64,000 nucleotides of DNA from Pseudoxanthomonas japonensis (GCF_010093445.1 NZ_PDWW01000001.1:310001-374000); one strand, 5' to 3'; shown: positions 1 through 9,590, counted from the stretch's first letter. The notes: generated by a model from the sequence alone, not told the origin. Numbers and translations: made by a program.

Positions 1-2509
1 GGCCGACATAAAGCAGACGCGCGTCTTCGGCGATGGCTTCGCGGCGCGCGGCATCGCCGGCGGCCTTCCAGGCGGAATCGTCCTTGTCGAGCTTCCACTG
101 CAGCACGCGCTGCGTGCCGTCATGGACCACGCGGTGGCGACCGCTGTCGGGACGCGAGGTGCCCAGGCCCGCGAACGGCAGGTAGACCAGCGGATATTCC
201 AGTCCCTTGCTCTTGTGCAGGGTGACGATCTGCACGCGCAGCGCGTCGGATTCCAGCCGCAGCAGCTGTGTTTCATCGTTCGCATCGGCCTCGGCCATGC
301 GGGCCTGCAGCCAGTCCAGCAGGCCGTGCAGGCCCAGCGTCTGCGCCGCGGCTTCCTGCAACTGCTCGCCGAGCTGCAGGTAGTTGGTCAGGCGGCGCTC
401 GCCATCAAGCAGGCCCAGCAGCCGCTCGGCCTGCACGGCGCACAGTTCGGACACCAGTGCGAACGGCCCGCCGCGCTGCCAGCGCTCGCGCCAGTGCAGC
501 AGGCGCGACTGGTGCCGGCGTTGCGCCTCGCCATCCTCGTCCAGTGCGGCAAGCGCGGTCGCGTCTTCGCCCAGCAGCACGGTGGCGAGCGCGGCGCGCA
601 ACCGACCGTTGTCGGCGGGGTGCAGCAACGCCAGCAGCAGCGTGCGCAGTTCGCCCGCTTCGGTGCTGGCGAACAGGCTCTGCTTGCCGGCGGCCACGGC
701 TGGCACGCCGGCACGCGCGAGGGCCTGTTGCACGCGGGTGGCTTCCTTGTGGTTGCGCACCAGCACGGCGATGTCGCCGGGTCGGACAGGACGTCCGTCG
801 ATCCGTGCACGACCTGCACGGGCGTCGCCGAGCACGCGATGGATGTCGGCCACGCAGGCGGCGGTCGCCGCCTCGCGCGAGCCGTCGGCGTCGAGCGCGC
901 CGCCTGCCTCGTTGCGCAGCAGGCGCAGGGTCAGCGCGGGGGCGGCACCGTCATCCTGGCGATAGTCGTCATCGCCGCGCTTGCCACCAGGTTCGACCGG
1001 TTCGAAGCGGATGTCGGGATGCGCGAACGCTTCCTGCCCGGTCGCGGACGCACCTTCGTACAGCGCGCGCACCGCGCGCAGCACCGACGGCCGCGAGCGG
1101 AAGTTGTGCGCCAGCCGCGGCGCCTCGTCGGCCACGCCGCGCGCGAGCAGATAGGTCGCGACATCGCCGCCGCGGAAGCCATAGATGGCCTGCTTGGGAT
1201 CGCCGATCAGGAACAACGCGGGCGTTTCGCCCAGCGCGCGCACCTCATCGGAATCGCCGAACACGCGCGCGAAGATCCGCCACTGGCGCTCGTCGGTGTC
1301 CTGGAACTCGTCCACCAGCGCGACGCGGTACTGCGCGCGAAGCGCGGCGACCAGCGCCTGCCGGCGCGGACCGTCGAGTGCGATGGCGACACGTTCGATC
1401 AGGTCGTCGTAGGTCTGCACGCGGCGCGTGCGCTTGAGGTCGTCGAGCCGGCGCCGGGCGTCGTCGCGCAGGCGGTGCAGCAGGCCGACACGCAGGCGGA
1501 GCTGCAGCTGCTGCCAGGCGTCGTCGGCCTCGCACCAGTCGCGCCACGCATCGAACAGCGGCGAGACAGGCACGCGGGCATCGTTTGTGTCCTTGCAGAA
1601 GCCGCGCAATGCGTCCGGCAACAGCTTCTGCACATGCGTCTTGTCGGTGCGCGGCCACTCGGCCAGCGCGGCGCCCGCCTGCAGTTCCTCGAACGCCTTG
1701 TCGAAGCTGGGCCGGCGCGCGCGGCGGCCATCGAAGACCTTGTGGTCGAACGCGGCGGCGATGGCGGCCTGCGCATCAGCCAGGTGCAGGCCGATCGCAT
1801 CCACCAGATGCGCGGCACGACCGGCACGGGTCGCCTGCACGGCGACCTGGCGTTCGCCGTCGTCGCCGGACGGTACGGGCGGCAACAGCGGCAACGGGCC
1901 GCACAGCGCGGGCAGGTCGTCGGCAAGCGCATCCGGACCGCCCCACAGGCCGGCCAGCGCATCGACCGTTGCGGGATCGGCGGCATACGTGCGCCACAGG
2001 TCGGCCGCGAGCTCCGCATGCAATGCCCGCGTATTGCCGAGCAACTCGCCGGCGTCGAATCCCTGCCCGGTCTCAAGCGCGTGTTCGCGCAGCACGCGCG
2101 CGCAGAAGCCGTGGATGGTGAAGATGGCGGCGAGGTCGGTTTCCTCGGCGGCGGTGCGCAGGCGGCGCGCGAGCTGCGCCGGTGTTTCCCCACCAGCGCC
2201 GAGGTGCCGATCGATGACGAAGCGCGTCAGCGCCACCTCGTGCCGCTCCTCGTCGCGCGGCCGCGTGCCGACCAGGTCGGCCGCCAGCGCCAGGCGTTCG
2301 CGGATGCGCTTGCGCAGTTCCTGCGTGGCGGCCTCGGTGTAAGTCACCGCGAGCACTTCGCCCATGCGCAGCCGCTGCTCGACGATCAGGCGCGTGAACA
2401 GCGTGGCCAGCGTATACGTCTTGCCGGTGCCGGCGCTCGCCTCGATCAGCTGCACGCCATCGAGTGCGCGCGTCAGGTAGGGCTCGCCAGCGGGATCGAA
2501 GGTGCTCAT
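1..2509 (-). CDS. recB: RecB, beta subunit of exonuclease V (N-terminal part, runs off the window)
   Basis: RecB is the 3'-5' helicase and nuclease subunit of the RecBCD enzyme, which processes double-strand DNA ends for recombination and degrades linear DNA. Translation from ATG at 2509 gives 836 codons before the window edge. Walker A is visible at residues 23-31 (EASAGTGKT), followed by a TYTEAATQELRKR helicase motif, and a Walker B-type VDEFQDTD near residue 397. The C-terminal nuclease domain lies outside the window. The start codon overlaps the recC stop as ATGA, so the two are translationally coupled; recD would be expected next, beyond position 1. Only shadow frames of this gene are long on the plus strand. 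Confidence 0.95.
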   Translation of the reverse strand, partial: MSTFDPAGEPYLTRALDGVQLIEASAGTGKTYTLATLFTRLIVEQRLRMGEVLAVTYTEAATQELRKRIRERLALAADLVGTRPRDEERHEVALTRFVIDRHLGAGGETPAQLARRLRTAAEETDLAAIFTIHGFCARVLREHALETGQGFDAGELLGNTRALHAELAADLWRTYAADPATVDALAGLWGGPDALADDLPALCGPLPLLPPVPSGDDGERQVAVQATRAGRAAHLVDAIGLHLADAQAAIAAAFDHKVFDGRRARRPSFDKAFEELQAGAALAEWPRTDKTHVQKLLPDALRGFCKDTNDARVPVSPLFDAWRDWCEADDAWQQLQLRLRVGLLHRLRDDARRRLDDLKRTRRVQTYDDLIERVAIALDGPRRQALVAALRAQYRVALVDEFQDTDERQWRIFARVFGDSDEVRALGETPALFLIGDPKQAIYGFRGGDVATYLLARGVADEAPRLAHNFRSRPSVLRAVRALYEGASATGQEAFAHPDIRFEPVEPGGKRGDDDYRQDDGAAPALTLRLLRNEAGGALDADGSREAATAACVADIHRVLGDARAGRARIDGRPVRPGDIAVLVRNHKEATRVQQALARAGVPAVAAGKQSLFASTEAGELRTLLLALLHPADNGRLRAALATVLLGEDATALAALDEDGEAQRRHQSRLLHWRERWQRGGPFALVSELCAVQAERLLGLLDGERRLTNYLQLGEQLQEAAAQTLGLHGLLDWLQARMAEADANDETQLLRLESDALRVQIVTLHKSKGLEYPLVYLPFAGLGTSRPDSGRHRVVHDGTQRVLQWKLDKDDSAWKAAGDAARREAIAEDARLLYVG

Positions 2510-5500
2510 GCGGCGTCCTCGGCGGATGCGCCATGCAGTGCGCCGTAGACACGCAGGCTGGTGTCGATGAAGTCCGCCATGCCTTCGTCGCTGGCGAGCG
2601 GGTCGCGACCGCGGAACGCGAGCTGGATCGCCTCACCCGTGCTTTCGCCCCAGTGGTGGTCGCCGGGATACCATGCCTTGCGCGCCGCGGCCTCGCGCAG
2701 TCCGGGCTCGGCGGTGTGGATGGCCCAACCGGTCGCCGGCGCGAACGGCAGCGGCATGCGCAGGCCGGCGCGTCGCAGCGCCAGCAACGTGCGCAACGCG
2801 TCCTGCGCCTCGTCGAGCGGACGTGCGGAGGTGACGTAGGCACGGATGCCCTCGTCGCCGTCGTGGATCTGCACCAGCGGGATCGACAGCCCGGCCGCAT
2901 TGAGCAGAAGCGCGTCCAGTCCATGACGGATGACCGCCGCACCGTTGAGCGCGCCGATCTGCACGCGCGCCAGGCCATGCGGATAGACATCGGCGATGCG
3001 GCCATGCACGCGGATGCCGTCGATCACGGTCTCGACACGCGGCGCACCGAGATCGTCCGTCGCGACCAGGCCACGCCATTCCACCTGCGCGCGCCACTGC
3101 GGCTGCAGGCGCGAGTATTGCTCGGCTTCGTGCACCAGCAGCAGCAGGCGACGCAGCTCCGCATCCGGTCCTGGTGCGCTCCCGTTGCCGCGTTGCCAAG
3201 GGAACAATCGCTGCTCCGCCAGTCGCGCACGCAATGCGTCGACGTCGATGGCCTCGCCCGCCAGTACTGCGGCGAGCACCGCCTGGCCATCGGGCTCGGT
3301 GAGCGCCTCATGCTGGCGATGGCGGCGGTCGTGGCTGATCCAGTCGGCGAACGCCTGCGCGTACGGCTCGACCTCGGCGAACACCTGTTCGGCCGCGTGT
3401 TCGCCCAGCGGCCCGCTCGGCACCTGGCCGCGCGCGCGCAGCCGGGAATAGAGAGCGGTCGGTGTGCGTGCCTCCTGCGGGCGGGCGGTGTCGAGCAGCC
3501 AGTCGAACACGTCGCGCCGCAGCCGGGCGCGTTCACGGCCGCGCGCAGGTGCGACCAGCGGCTCGATGTCCTCGGCGATATCGATCGGGTCGGGCAGGCG
3601 CAGGCCGAGGCGGTGCGCGAGGAAGGCGCCGGCCGGATCGAGCAGGAAGCGCCGCAGCGTGTCGAGCGGCAGGTCGTGTTCGTCTTCCGCTGCAGGCAAC
3701 AGCGCATCCGCCCAGGGCGACAGCGCGGCGCGCGTGGCATCCACGCGGTCGGCCGCCGGACGCCAGGCGGCGCGGTAGCTGAAGCGGCGCGGTTCATCGG
3801 CACTGCCGAATGCGGCCGGCGCGAACGGCTGCAAGGTATGGCGGACAACGAGGCGTTGCTTCGCGTCCGCATCGGCGTGGTAACGCGCCGCGACATCGAG
3901 CAGCTCGCTGACCAGCACCGACGGCTCGCGCACGCTGCCGTCGCGCGGATCGGCACCCAGGTAGCTGACATAGAGCACGTCCTGCGCGGCGGCGAACAGC
4001 TGCAGGAACAGGAAACGGTCATCCTCGCGCGTGGAGCGGTCGCCGGGCTTGCGCCGGCCGGCGTGCAGCTCGGCGGTGAGCTTGTTGAGGCCGGCGGCGG
4101 GATCGCGGCGGGGGAAGTCGCCGTCGTTCATGCCGAGCAGGCAGATGGCGCGGAACGGCAGCAGCCGCATCGGCACCATCCGGCCCACGCTGATGCCGCC
4201 AGTCAGCAGCGGCGCGCGCGTGTCGGCCTGCGACAGCTGGTCGGCGAAGTGCGCGCGCACGACCTCGGCCGGCACCGGGCCGTCGTAACCGGCGGCGTCC
4301 GCATCGCGGGCGAACCGGTCGATCAGCGTGCGCAGGCGATCCAGCGTGCGTTGCGCGCGCGGCGCGGCAGGCTGTTCCGGCAGCAGCACGGCCAGCAGGT
4401 GCAGCAGGCGTTCGCGCCACTGCGCCGGCGTGGCCGCTTCGCCCAGCACGCGGCGCTGGCGCGCGAGCTCGCGCAACAGCCGCACCAGCGTGTCGAGCGC
4501 ATCCAGCGCACCGCCTTCCAGGTCCGGCCAGGGCGCGACGCCGGCAATCATCCCGTCCGCGCCGCTGGCATGGCCCAGCAGCAGGCGATCGAGCGCGAAC
4601 TGCCAGGTGTAGGCGTCGTCGGCCGGCGCATCGGACGCGGCACGGTGGCTGGCATCCAGGCCCCAGCGTGCGCCGGCCTCGCGCAGCCAGCCATGCAGGC
4701 GGTCGATGGCATCGGTGTCGAGGCCCGCCGCTTCGGCCACCGGTGCGCTGGCGAGCAGGTCCAGCACCTCGTCCAGGCCGAAGCGCGACAGCGGCAGGTC
4801 GAGCAGGCGCAGGAATACCTCGGCCAGCGGCTCGCTCGCCAGCGGGCTGGTGTCGGCCAGCGCCCACGGCAATGCATCGTCGTGGCCGCTGCCGCCGAAC
4901 ACGGCATCGAGATACGGCACGTAGGGATCGATGTCGGGCGCGAGCACGGCGATCTCGCGCGGCTGCAGCGGCGGATCGAAGCGCGGGTCTTCCAGCAGCG
5001 CGCGCAGCTGGTCGTGCAGCACCTGCAGTTCGCGCAGGCGCGTGTGGCAGGCATGCACCTGCAGGCTTGGATCGTCGAGGTCGGGCGCCTGGCGCGGCGG
5101 CGGCGATTCAGGCGCGCGGCGGTGGAAGAGGTCCGACTGCAGCCGGCGCAACAGCGTATCCGGACCGTCAGCGGCGAGCGGATCGGCGTAGACATCGATC
5201 TCGGCGCGCGGATGCACCACTTCGTAGTCGCCGAGCAACGCCATGAAGTCGCGACCGGCCGCGCCCCAGGCCTGCAGCAGCGGATTCTCCTGCACGTCGT
5301 CGGCGAACAGCTCGGCCTGGCCTTCGCGGCGGCGCTCGCGCAGCGTCTGCAGGTCGCCCCAGTAGCCCTGCGCGGGCGTCGGCAGATAGAAGTGCAGCGT
5401 GCCGACGCGCGCCTGCGTGGCCAGCACGCGCAGCACGTCGGGCGAGATGTTGAGCGTGGCGAAGACCATCAGCCGCGTCGGCAGGCCCTGCGGCAGCGGG

Positions 5501-6090
5501 CCGTCGTCGCGGCCGAAGCGCGCGAGGTAGGCGTCGATGCGGCGTGCGCGGTAGTCGCGGCCGGCGGCGACGGCGCGCCACAGCCGTGCCTGTGGATCGT
5601 CGCGGTCGGCGCCGGCTTCCCAGCGCAGCAGCCAGTCGCGGCGCCACGCCTGGTACTTCTCGTACACGCCGGCCAGCTCGCCGGCCAGCCGCCACGGCTT
5701 CAACGGATCGCCATCGGCCAGCCACCCGTCGAGCGTGGCCAACGCGGGATCGCGGCGCAGCGACGGGTCGTCGAGCGCTGCGTACAGGCGCCACTGCAGC
5801 GAGGCGGCATCGAGATCGTCGTCGCCGGCGGGCCCGAGGTTGGCATCCAGCGCGCGCGCGACGAATTCGCCGGGGGTGAGGAATTCCAGGTTCGCGGCGA
5901 TGCCGTACTTCGTCGCCAGCGTGGCCTGCAGCCAGCGGCGCATGGCGACCTGCGGGATCAGCACGATGTCCGGCGCCAGCAGCGCCTGCCCCGGCGCCGG
6001 CCGGCGCAGTTCGTCCGCCAGCAGCGCGGCCAGCAACTCGAGCGCGTTGGACGGATACAGGCGGAAGTCGGGCAGCGGGGCGGCAGGCAT
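2506..6090 (-). CDS. recC: RecC, gamma subunit of exonuclease V
   Basis: RecC is the scaffold subunit of RecBCD that recognises Chi and splits the duplex. The 1194-residue product matches the family in length (about 1120 or more). The family-typical N-terminus FRLYPSNALELLAALLADELRRP and the internal block VGRMVPMRLLPFRAICLLGMNDGDFPR are seen. The frame stays open upstream to 6267, but the extra 59 residues are arginine- and cysteine-rich and unlike RecC, so I start at the ATG at 6090. It overlaps recB by ATGA. Expression of both genes probably starts in the 288-bp gap shared with the divergent mla cluster. Confidence 0.95.
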   Translation of the reverse strand: MPAAPLPDFRLYPSNALELLAALLADELRRPAPGQALLAPDIVLIPQVAMRRWLQATLATKYGIAANLEFLTPGEFVARALDANLGPAGDDDLDAASLQWRLYAALDDPSLRRDPALATLDGWLADGDPLKPWRLAGELAGVYEKYQAWRRDWLLRWEAGADRDDPQARLWRAVAAGRDYRARRIDAYLARFGRDDGPLPQGLPTRLMVFATLNISPDVLRVLATQARVGTLHFYLPTPAQGYWGDLQTLRERRREGQAELFADDVQENPLLQAWGAAGRDFMALLGDYEVVHPRAEIDVYADPLAADGPDTLLRRLQSDLFHRRAPESPPPRQAPDLDDPSLQVHACHTRLRELQVLHDQLRALLEDPRFDPPLQPREIAVLAPDIDPYVPYLDAVFGGSGHDDALPWALADTSPLASEPLAEVFLRLLDLPLSRFGLDEVLDLLASAPVAEAAGLDTDAIDRLHGWLREAGARWGLDASHRAASDAPADDAYTWQFALDRLLLGHASGADGMIAGVAPWPDLEGGALDALDTLVRLLRELARQRRVLGEAATPAQWRERLLHLLAVLLPEQPAAPRAQRTLDRLRTLIDRFARDADAAGYDGPVPAEVVRAHFADQLSQADTRAPLLTGGISVGRMVPMRLLPFRAICLLGMNDGDFPRRDPAAGLNKLTAELHAGRRKPGDRSTREDDRFLFLQLFAAAQDVLYVSYLGADPRDGSVREPSVLVSELLDVAARYHADADAKQRLVVRHTLQPFAPAAFGSADEPRRFSYRAAWRPAADRVDATRAALSPWADALLPAAEDEHDLPLDTLRRFLLDPAGAFLAHRLGLRLPDPIDIAEDIEPLVAPARGRERARLRRDVFDWLLDTARPQEARTPTALYSRLRARGQVPSGPLGEHAAEQVFAEVEPYAQAFADWISHDRRHRQHEALTEPDGQAVLAAVLAGEAIDVDALRARLAEQRLFPWQRGNGSAPGPDAELRRLLLLVHEAEQYSRLQPQWRAQVEWRGLVATDDLGAPRVETVIDGIRVHGRIADVYPHGLARVQIGALNGAAVIRHGLDALLLNAAGLSIPLVQIHDGDEGIRAYVTSARPLDEAQDALRTLLALRRAGLRMPLPFAPATGWAIHTAEPGLREAAARKAWYPGDHHWGESTGEAIQLAFRGRDPLASDEGMADFIDTSLRVYGALHGASAEDAA

Positions 6091-6378
6091 CGCGCCATCT
6101 TGCCGCAGCCCTGTCGCGAATGCCGAGACATCGCCGTCGACGCTCGCGCTTAAGACGTTCTTAAAGTGGGTCGAGCAGCATGCATACGTCGAACGTGGCG
6201 CCACGGAAGCGCGGCAACGTGCGGATCTGCGCACGTCCATGCGCGACACCTCGGTCCGATGCCACAATAATCAAACTGCGCGGTACGGTTTATGTTCAGC
6301 CGCTGGCCGCGAAGCTACGCCGTTGTTTTTCCGTTAACCCGCCGCCCTCCTCCGCAGATCCGCTCGCCGACGACGCCC
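6091..6378. promoter_or_regulatory. Divergent recC / mlaF intergenic region with a TTAAGA-CGT-TCTTAA dyad
   Basis: This 288-bp gap separates recC (minus) from mlaF (plus) and must hold promoters for both. It is locally AT-richer than its flanks. A perfect 6-bp inverted repeat (TTAAGA, 3-nt spacer, TCTTAA) lies at 6150-6164. No regulator is assigned; the dyad may be an operator or chance. Confidence 0.4.
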
Positions 6379-7167
6379 ATGACGCCTGCCGACGCCCCTG
6401 CCGTGCACCTGTCCGGACTCCGCCTTGATCGCGGCGGCCGCACGATCCTGCGCGGCATCGACCTGACCGTGCCCCGCGGCAGCATCGCCGCCGTGCTGGG
6501 TCCGTCCGGCAGCGGCAAGTCGACCATGCTCGCCGCGCTGACCGGCGAGCTGCCGCCGGCGGCGGGCACGGTAGAGGTGTTCGGCCAGCCCGTGCCCCAC
6601 CGCAGCCGCGCGCTGCTGGACATGCGCAAGGGCATCGGCGTGCTGCTGCAGGGCAACGGCCTGCTGACCGATCTGACGGTGGCCGAGAACGTGGCACTGC
6701 CGCTGCGCACGCATACGACGCTGCCGGACGCGCTGATCCGCCGGCTGGTCGAATTCAAGTTGAACGCGGTCGGCCTGCGCGCCGCCGCCGATGCCTATCC
6801 GCGCGAGCTGTCCGGCGGCATGGCCCGCCGCGTCGCGCGGGCCCGCGCGCGGGCGCGGGCCCCGCCGCTGATGATCTACGACGAGCCGCTGACCGGGCTG
6901 GACCCGATCGCCTCGGGCGTGATCATGAGCCTGATCCAGCGCCTCAACGACACGCTCGGACTGACCAGCATCATCGTCACCCACCACGTGCACGAGACGC
7001 TGCCGATCGCCGACCAGGCGGTGGTGATCGCCAACGGCGGACTGGTGTTCTCCGGCACGCCGTCCGAACTGGAGGGCTCCGCGGATCCGCTGGTCAAGCA
7101 GTTCCTGCGCGGCGAGCCGGATGGCCCGATCGCGTTCGATGCGGTGAAGCGCGGGGGGGCCGCCTGA
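6379..7167 (+). CDS. mlaF: MlaF, ATPase of the Mla phospholipid transporter
   Basis: MlaF is the cytoplasmic ATPase that powers phospholipid movement between outer and inner membrane with MlaE, MlaD and MlaB. Walker A is at residues 41-49 (GPSGSGKST), the Q-loop at about 91 (LLQGNG), the ABC signature at 144-148 (LSGGM), and Walker B is MIYDEPLTGLDP from 165. The product is 262 aa from the ATG at 6379; upstream codons in frame look non-coding. One oddity is that the helix after the signature reads ARARARARAPP where the family has ALARAxALDPP. Three leucine/isoleucine positions are arginine and the aspartate is alanine. See findings. Confidence 0.93.
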   Translation: MTPADAPAVHLSGLRLDRGGRTILRGIDLTVPRGSIAAVLGPSGSGKSTMLAALTGELPPAAGTVEVFGQPVPHRSRALLDMRKGIGVLLQGNGLLTDLTVAENVALPLRTHTTLPDALIRRLVEFKLNAVGLRAAADAYPRELSGGMARRVARARARARAPPLMIYDEPLTGLDPIASGVIMSLIQRLNDTLGLTSIIVTHHVHETLPIADQAVVIANGGLVFSGTPSELEGSADPLVKQFLRGEPDGPIAFDAVKRGGAA

Positions 7168-7200
7168 TGCTGCCCTTCGCAACGCGGGTTACCTCGCTCA

Positions 7201-7294
7201 TCATCCCGGCGAACGCCGGGATCCATCCTGATTCTTCTGGTGAGGCCCGGCGCAACCGCAACGGCCACATGGATCCCGGCATTCGCCGGGATGA
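7201..7294. repeat. REP-like inverted pair (CCCGGCGAACGCCGGG type) inside the mla cluster
   Basis: Two 26-nt arms at 7201-7226 and 7269-7294 are reverse complements with a single mismatch, separated by 42 nt. Each arm is itself a hairpin (ATCCCGGC..GCCGGGAT). The pair fills most of the 169-bp gap between mlaF and mlaE. It is probably a REP/BIME-type element inserted into the operon. Confidence 0.85.
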
Positions 7295-7336
7295 CGGACG
7301 AAGCGCAATCGCTGACGTTTACGGGGAAGCCGCCTG

Positions 7337-8089
7337 ATGGCCTTCGTTTCCGCCACCCGTTCGCTGGGCCGTGCCGGGCTGTTCTCGCTGTCGGTGTTCC
7401 GCGCCTCGGCACCGACCCGCGACTTCTTCGCCGAACTGACCCGCGAGATCTACAAGATCGGCGGGCGCTCGCTGCCGATCATCGCCGTGGGCGGCGCGTT
7501 CGTGGGCCTGGTGCTGACGCTGCAGGGCTACCGCACGCTGACCACGTTCGGCGCCAGCGATGCGCTGTCCACGCTGCTGGGCCTGTCGCTGTACCGCGAA
7601 CTGGGTCCTGTGCTGACCGCGCTGCTGTTCATCGGCCGCGCCGGCAGCTCCATCGCCGCCGAACTGGGCCTGATGCGCGCCACCGACCAGATCAAGGCGC
7701 TGGAACTGATGGCCATCGACCCGGTCGCGAAGGCCGTGGCGCCGCGCTTCTGGGCGGCGGTGCTGACGGTGCCGCTGCTGACCGGTTTCTTCTGTTCGCT
7801 GGCGATCAGCGCCAGCTACTTCGAGGCCGTGCACGTGCTTGGCCTCGACAACGGCACGTTCTGGTCGGCGCTGCAGAACAGCGTGGATTTCTGGGACGAC
7901 TTCGGCGTGGCGCTGCTGAAGTCGGCCGTGTTCGGCGGTACCGCCGCCTTGGTGGCGGCCTACGTGGGCTTCCACGCCGAGCCGACCATCGAGGGCACCT
8001 CGGTCGCCACCACCCGCGCGGTGGTGAACGCCTCGCTGCTGGTGCTGATGTTCAATTTCGTCATGTCTGCATTGCTGTTCAGGAGCTGA
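7337..8089 (+). CDS. mlaE: MlaE, permease of the Mla phospholipid transporter
   Basis: MlaE is the inner-membrane permease of the Mla ABC transporter. The 250-aa product has the family pattern ELTREIYKIGGRSLPIIAVGGAFVGLVLTLQGY near the N-terminus and the conserved LTALLFIGRAGSSIAAELGLMRATDQIKALELM block, followed by several hydrophobic segments and a membrane-embedded C-terminus. It lies 169 bp after mlaF, separated by a REP-like pair, and 4 bp before mlaD. The remaining mla genes follow closely, so transcription through the repeat is assumed. Confidence 0.95.
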   Translation: MAFVSATRSLGRAGLFSLSVFRASAPTRDFFAELTREIYKIGGRSLPIIAVGGAFVGLVLTLQGYRTLTTFGASDALSTLLGLSLYRELGPVLTALLFIGRAGSSIAAELGLMRATDQIKALELMAIDPVAKAVAPRFWAAVLTVPLLTGFFCSLAISASYFEAVHVLGLDNGTFWSALQNSVDFWDDFGVALLKSAVFGGTAALVAAYVGFHAEPTIEGTSVATTRAVVNASLLVLMFNFVMSALLFRS

Positions 8090-8093
8090 CCCC

Positions 8094-8636
8094 ATGTCCG
8101 TCCGTGGACCCCGCCTCGAATTCGCCGTCGGTGCCTTCCTGCTGCTGGCCCTGGCCTCGCTGCTGGTGCTGGCGCTGGCTTCCACCAACAAGCGCTTCGG
8201 CGTGGGCGGCGGCAGCTACGAGCTGACCGCGCGCTTCTCCAACCTCGGCCAGCTGCGCAAGCAGGCGCCGGTGAAGATCGGCGGCGTGGTGATCGGGCAG
8301 GTGTCCGACATCCGGCTGGATCCGGTGAAGTTCGACTCGCTGGTCACCCTGTCCATCGACAGCCAGTACAAGGACCTGCCGGCAGACACCGCCGCCGGCA
8401 TCTTCACCAGCGGTCTGCTCGGCGAGAACTATGTCGGGCTGTCGCCGGGCGGCGACCCCGAGGTGCTGAAGCCGGGCGAAGAGATCGCCTTCACCCAGCC
8501 GGCGGTGGACCTGCTGCAGCTGGCCGGCAAGTACATGTTCAGCGGCGGCGCCAACAATGCCGACGCAGGCTCCGGGGAGACCCCGGCCAGCGGCGAGACC
8601 GCCGCTCCCCCCGTTAAGGAAGAACCTACGCCATGA
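8094..8636 (+). CDS. mlaD: MlaD, MCE-domain substrate-binding subunit
   Basis: MlaD forms the periplasmic MCE hexamer that receives phospholipid from MlaC and passes it to MlaE. The product is 180 aa: a single N-terminal membrane anchor (residues about 10-28, LEFAVGAFLLLALASLLVLALA), then one MCE domain (YELTARFSNLGQLRKQAPVKIGGVVIGQV). The motif FTSGLLGENYVGLSPGGD is also present, followed by a low-complexity A/E/P-rich tail. It overlaps mlaC by ATGA. Confidence 0.95.
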   Translation: MSVRGPRLEFAVGAFLLLALASLLVLALASTNKRFGVGGGSYELTARFSNLGQLRKQAPVKIGGVVIGQVSDIRLDPVKFDSLVTLSIDSQYKDLPADTAAGIFTSGLLGENYVGLSPGGDPEVLKPGEEIAFTQPAVDLLQLAGKYMFSGGANNADAGSGETPASGETAAPPVKEEPTP

Positions 8637-9304
8637 AGACGCTCAAGCCCTCCCTCCTTTCCGTCGTGCTGTCGGCGGCGCTGCTGGCATCCGCGCCGGT
8701 CGTCGTGTTCGCACAGGCGGCCGCACCGGCCGCCGCTGCCAAGCAGAACACCGCCAGCCAGGTCGTGCTGGCCAGCAGCACGCGCATCCTGACCACGCTC
8801 GACCAGCGTCGTGCCGAGTTCAAGTCGAACCCGGCCGCACTGCGCCAGTTCGTCACCACCGAGTTCAACACGCTGTTCGACGGCGACTACGCCGCCCGCC
8901 TGGTGCTGGGCGTGCACGGTCGTGGTGCGTCCGATGCCGACGTGAAGCTGTTCGGCCAGGCCCTGACCGAGCGCCTGCTGTCCGCCTATGGCGCGCGCCT
9001 GGCGGACTTCAACGCACGCCTGAAGGTGCGGGTGAAGTCCGAAACCCCGCTGCCCGGTGGCCGCGGCGTGAAGGTCGACACCGAGTTCGTGCAGGCCGAC
9101 CAGACGGTCACCCCGATCACCTTCTATGCGCGCAACGTGGGCGGCCAGTGGAAGGTGTTCGACGTGCTGCCGGAAGGCGTGTCCTTCGTGCAGACGTTCA
9201 AGACCCAGTTCGACACGCCGCTGCGGCAGAAGTCCATCGCCCAGGTGGCGGCGGACCTGAAGTCCGGCAAGCTGCAGGTCAACGGCAGTGCCGGCGGCAA
9301 CTGA
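8633..9304 (+). CDS. mlaC: MlaC, periplasmic phospholipid-binding carrier
   Basis: MlaC shuttles phospholipid across the periplasm between MlaA and MlaD. The 223-aa product begins with a Sec signal peptide (LLSVVLSAALLASAPVVVFAQA) and continues into the MlaC/Ttg2D fold (FNTLFDGDYAARLVLG; ALTERLLSAYGARLADFN; GGQWKVFDVLPEGVSFVQTFKTQF). The start overlaps the mlaD stop by four bases and the end overlaps mlaB by 17 bases, consistent with one transcript. Confidence 0.95.
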   Translation: MKTLKPSLLSVVLSAALLASAPVVVFAQAAAPAAAAKQNTASQVVLASSTRILTTLDQRRAEFKSNPAALRQFVTTEFNTLFDGDYAARLVLGVHGRGASDADVKLFGQALTERLLSAYGARLADFNARLKVRVKSETPLPGGRGVKVDTEFVQADQTVTPITFYARNVGGQWKVFDVLPEGVSFVQTFKTQFDTPLRQKSIAQVAADLKSGKLQVNGSAGGN

Positions 9305-9590
9305 CGCCAGCCTCCGTCGGGAGGGCGACGCGCTCGTGTTCACGGGCGCGCTCGACCGTGCGGCGGCCGCCACATTGTGGCCGCAGGCTTCGACACAGCT
9401 GGCGGGTGCGCAACGCATTGTCCTGACCAACGTCACTACCGTCGACAGTGCTGGGCTGGCACTGTTGGCGGAGTTGGCCGCGCGCCTGCGCGCCGCCGGC
9501 ACCGCTCCCGGCTTCGAAGGACAGCCCCCGGGTCTCGCCGACCTGCAGGCCGCCTACCGTTTGACGCCGGAACTGGATTTCCCGGCGTAA
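9288..9590 (+). CDS. mlaB: MlaB, STAS-domain subunit
   Basis: MlaB is the small cytoplasmic STAS protein that binds and stabilises MlaF. It is a 100-aa single-domain protein with the STAS core IVLTNVTTVDSAGLALLAELAARLRAAG, where the D-S-A-G turn marks the family. The chosen start is GTG at 9288, inside the end of mlaC; no ATG occurs in the frame before the domain begins. Position and overlap match other mlaFEDCB operons. Confidence 0.9.
   Translation: MPAATDASLRREGDALVFTGALDRAAAATLWPQASTQLAGAQRIVLTNVTTVDSAGLALLAELAARLRAAGTAPGFEGQPPGLADLQAAYRLTPELDFPA

Noticed and set aside
122-6153. Plus-strand frames of 808 aa (122-2548) and 1229 aa (2464-6153)
   Set aside because: They are antisense to recB and recC, have Q/R/A/G-rich composition without domains, and exist because of high GC.
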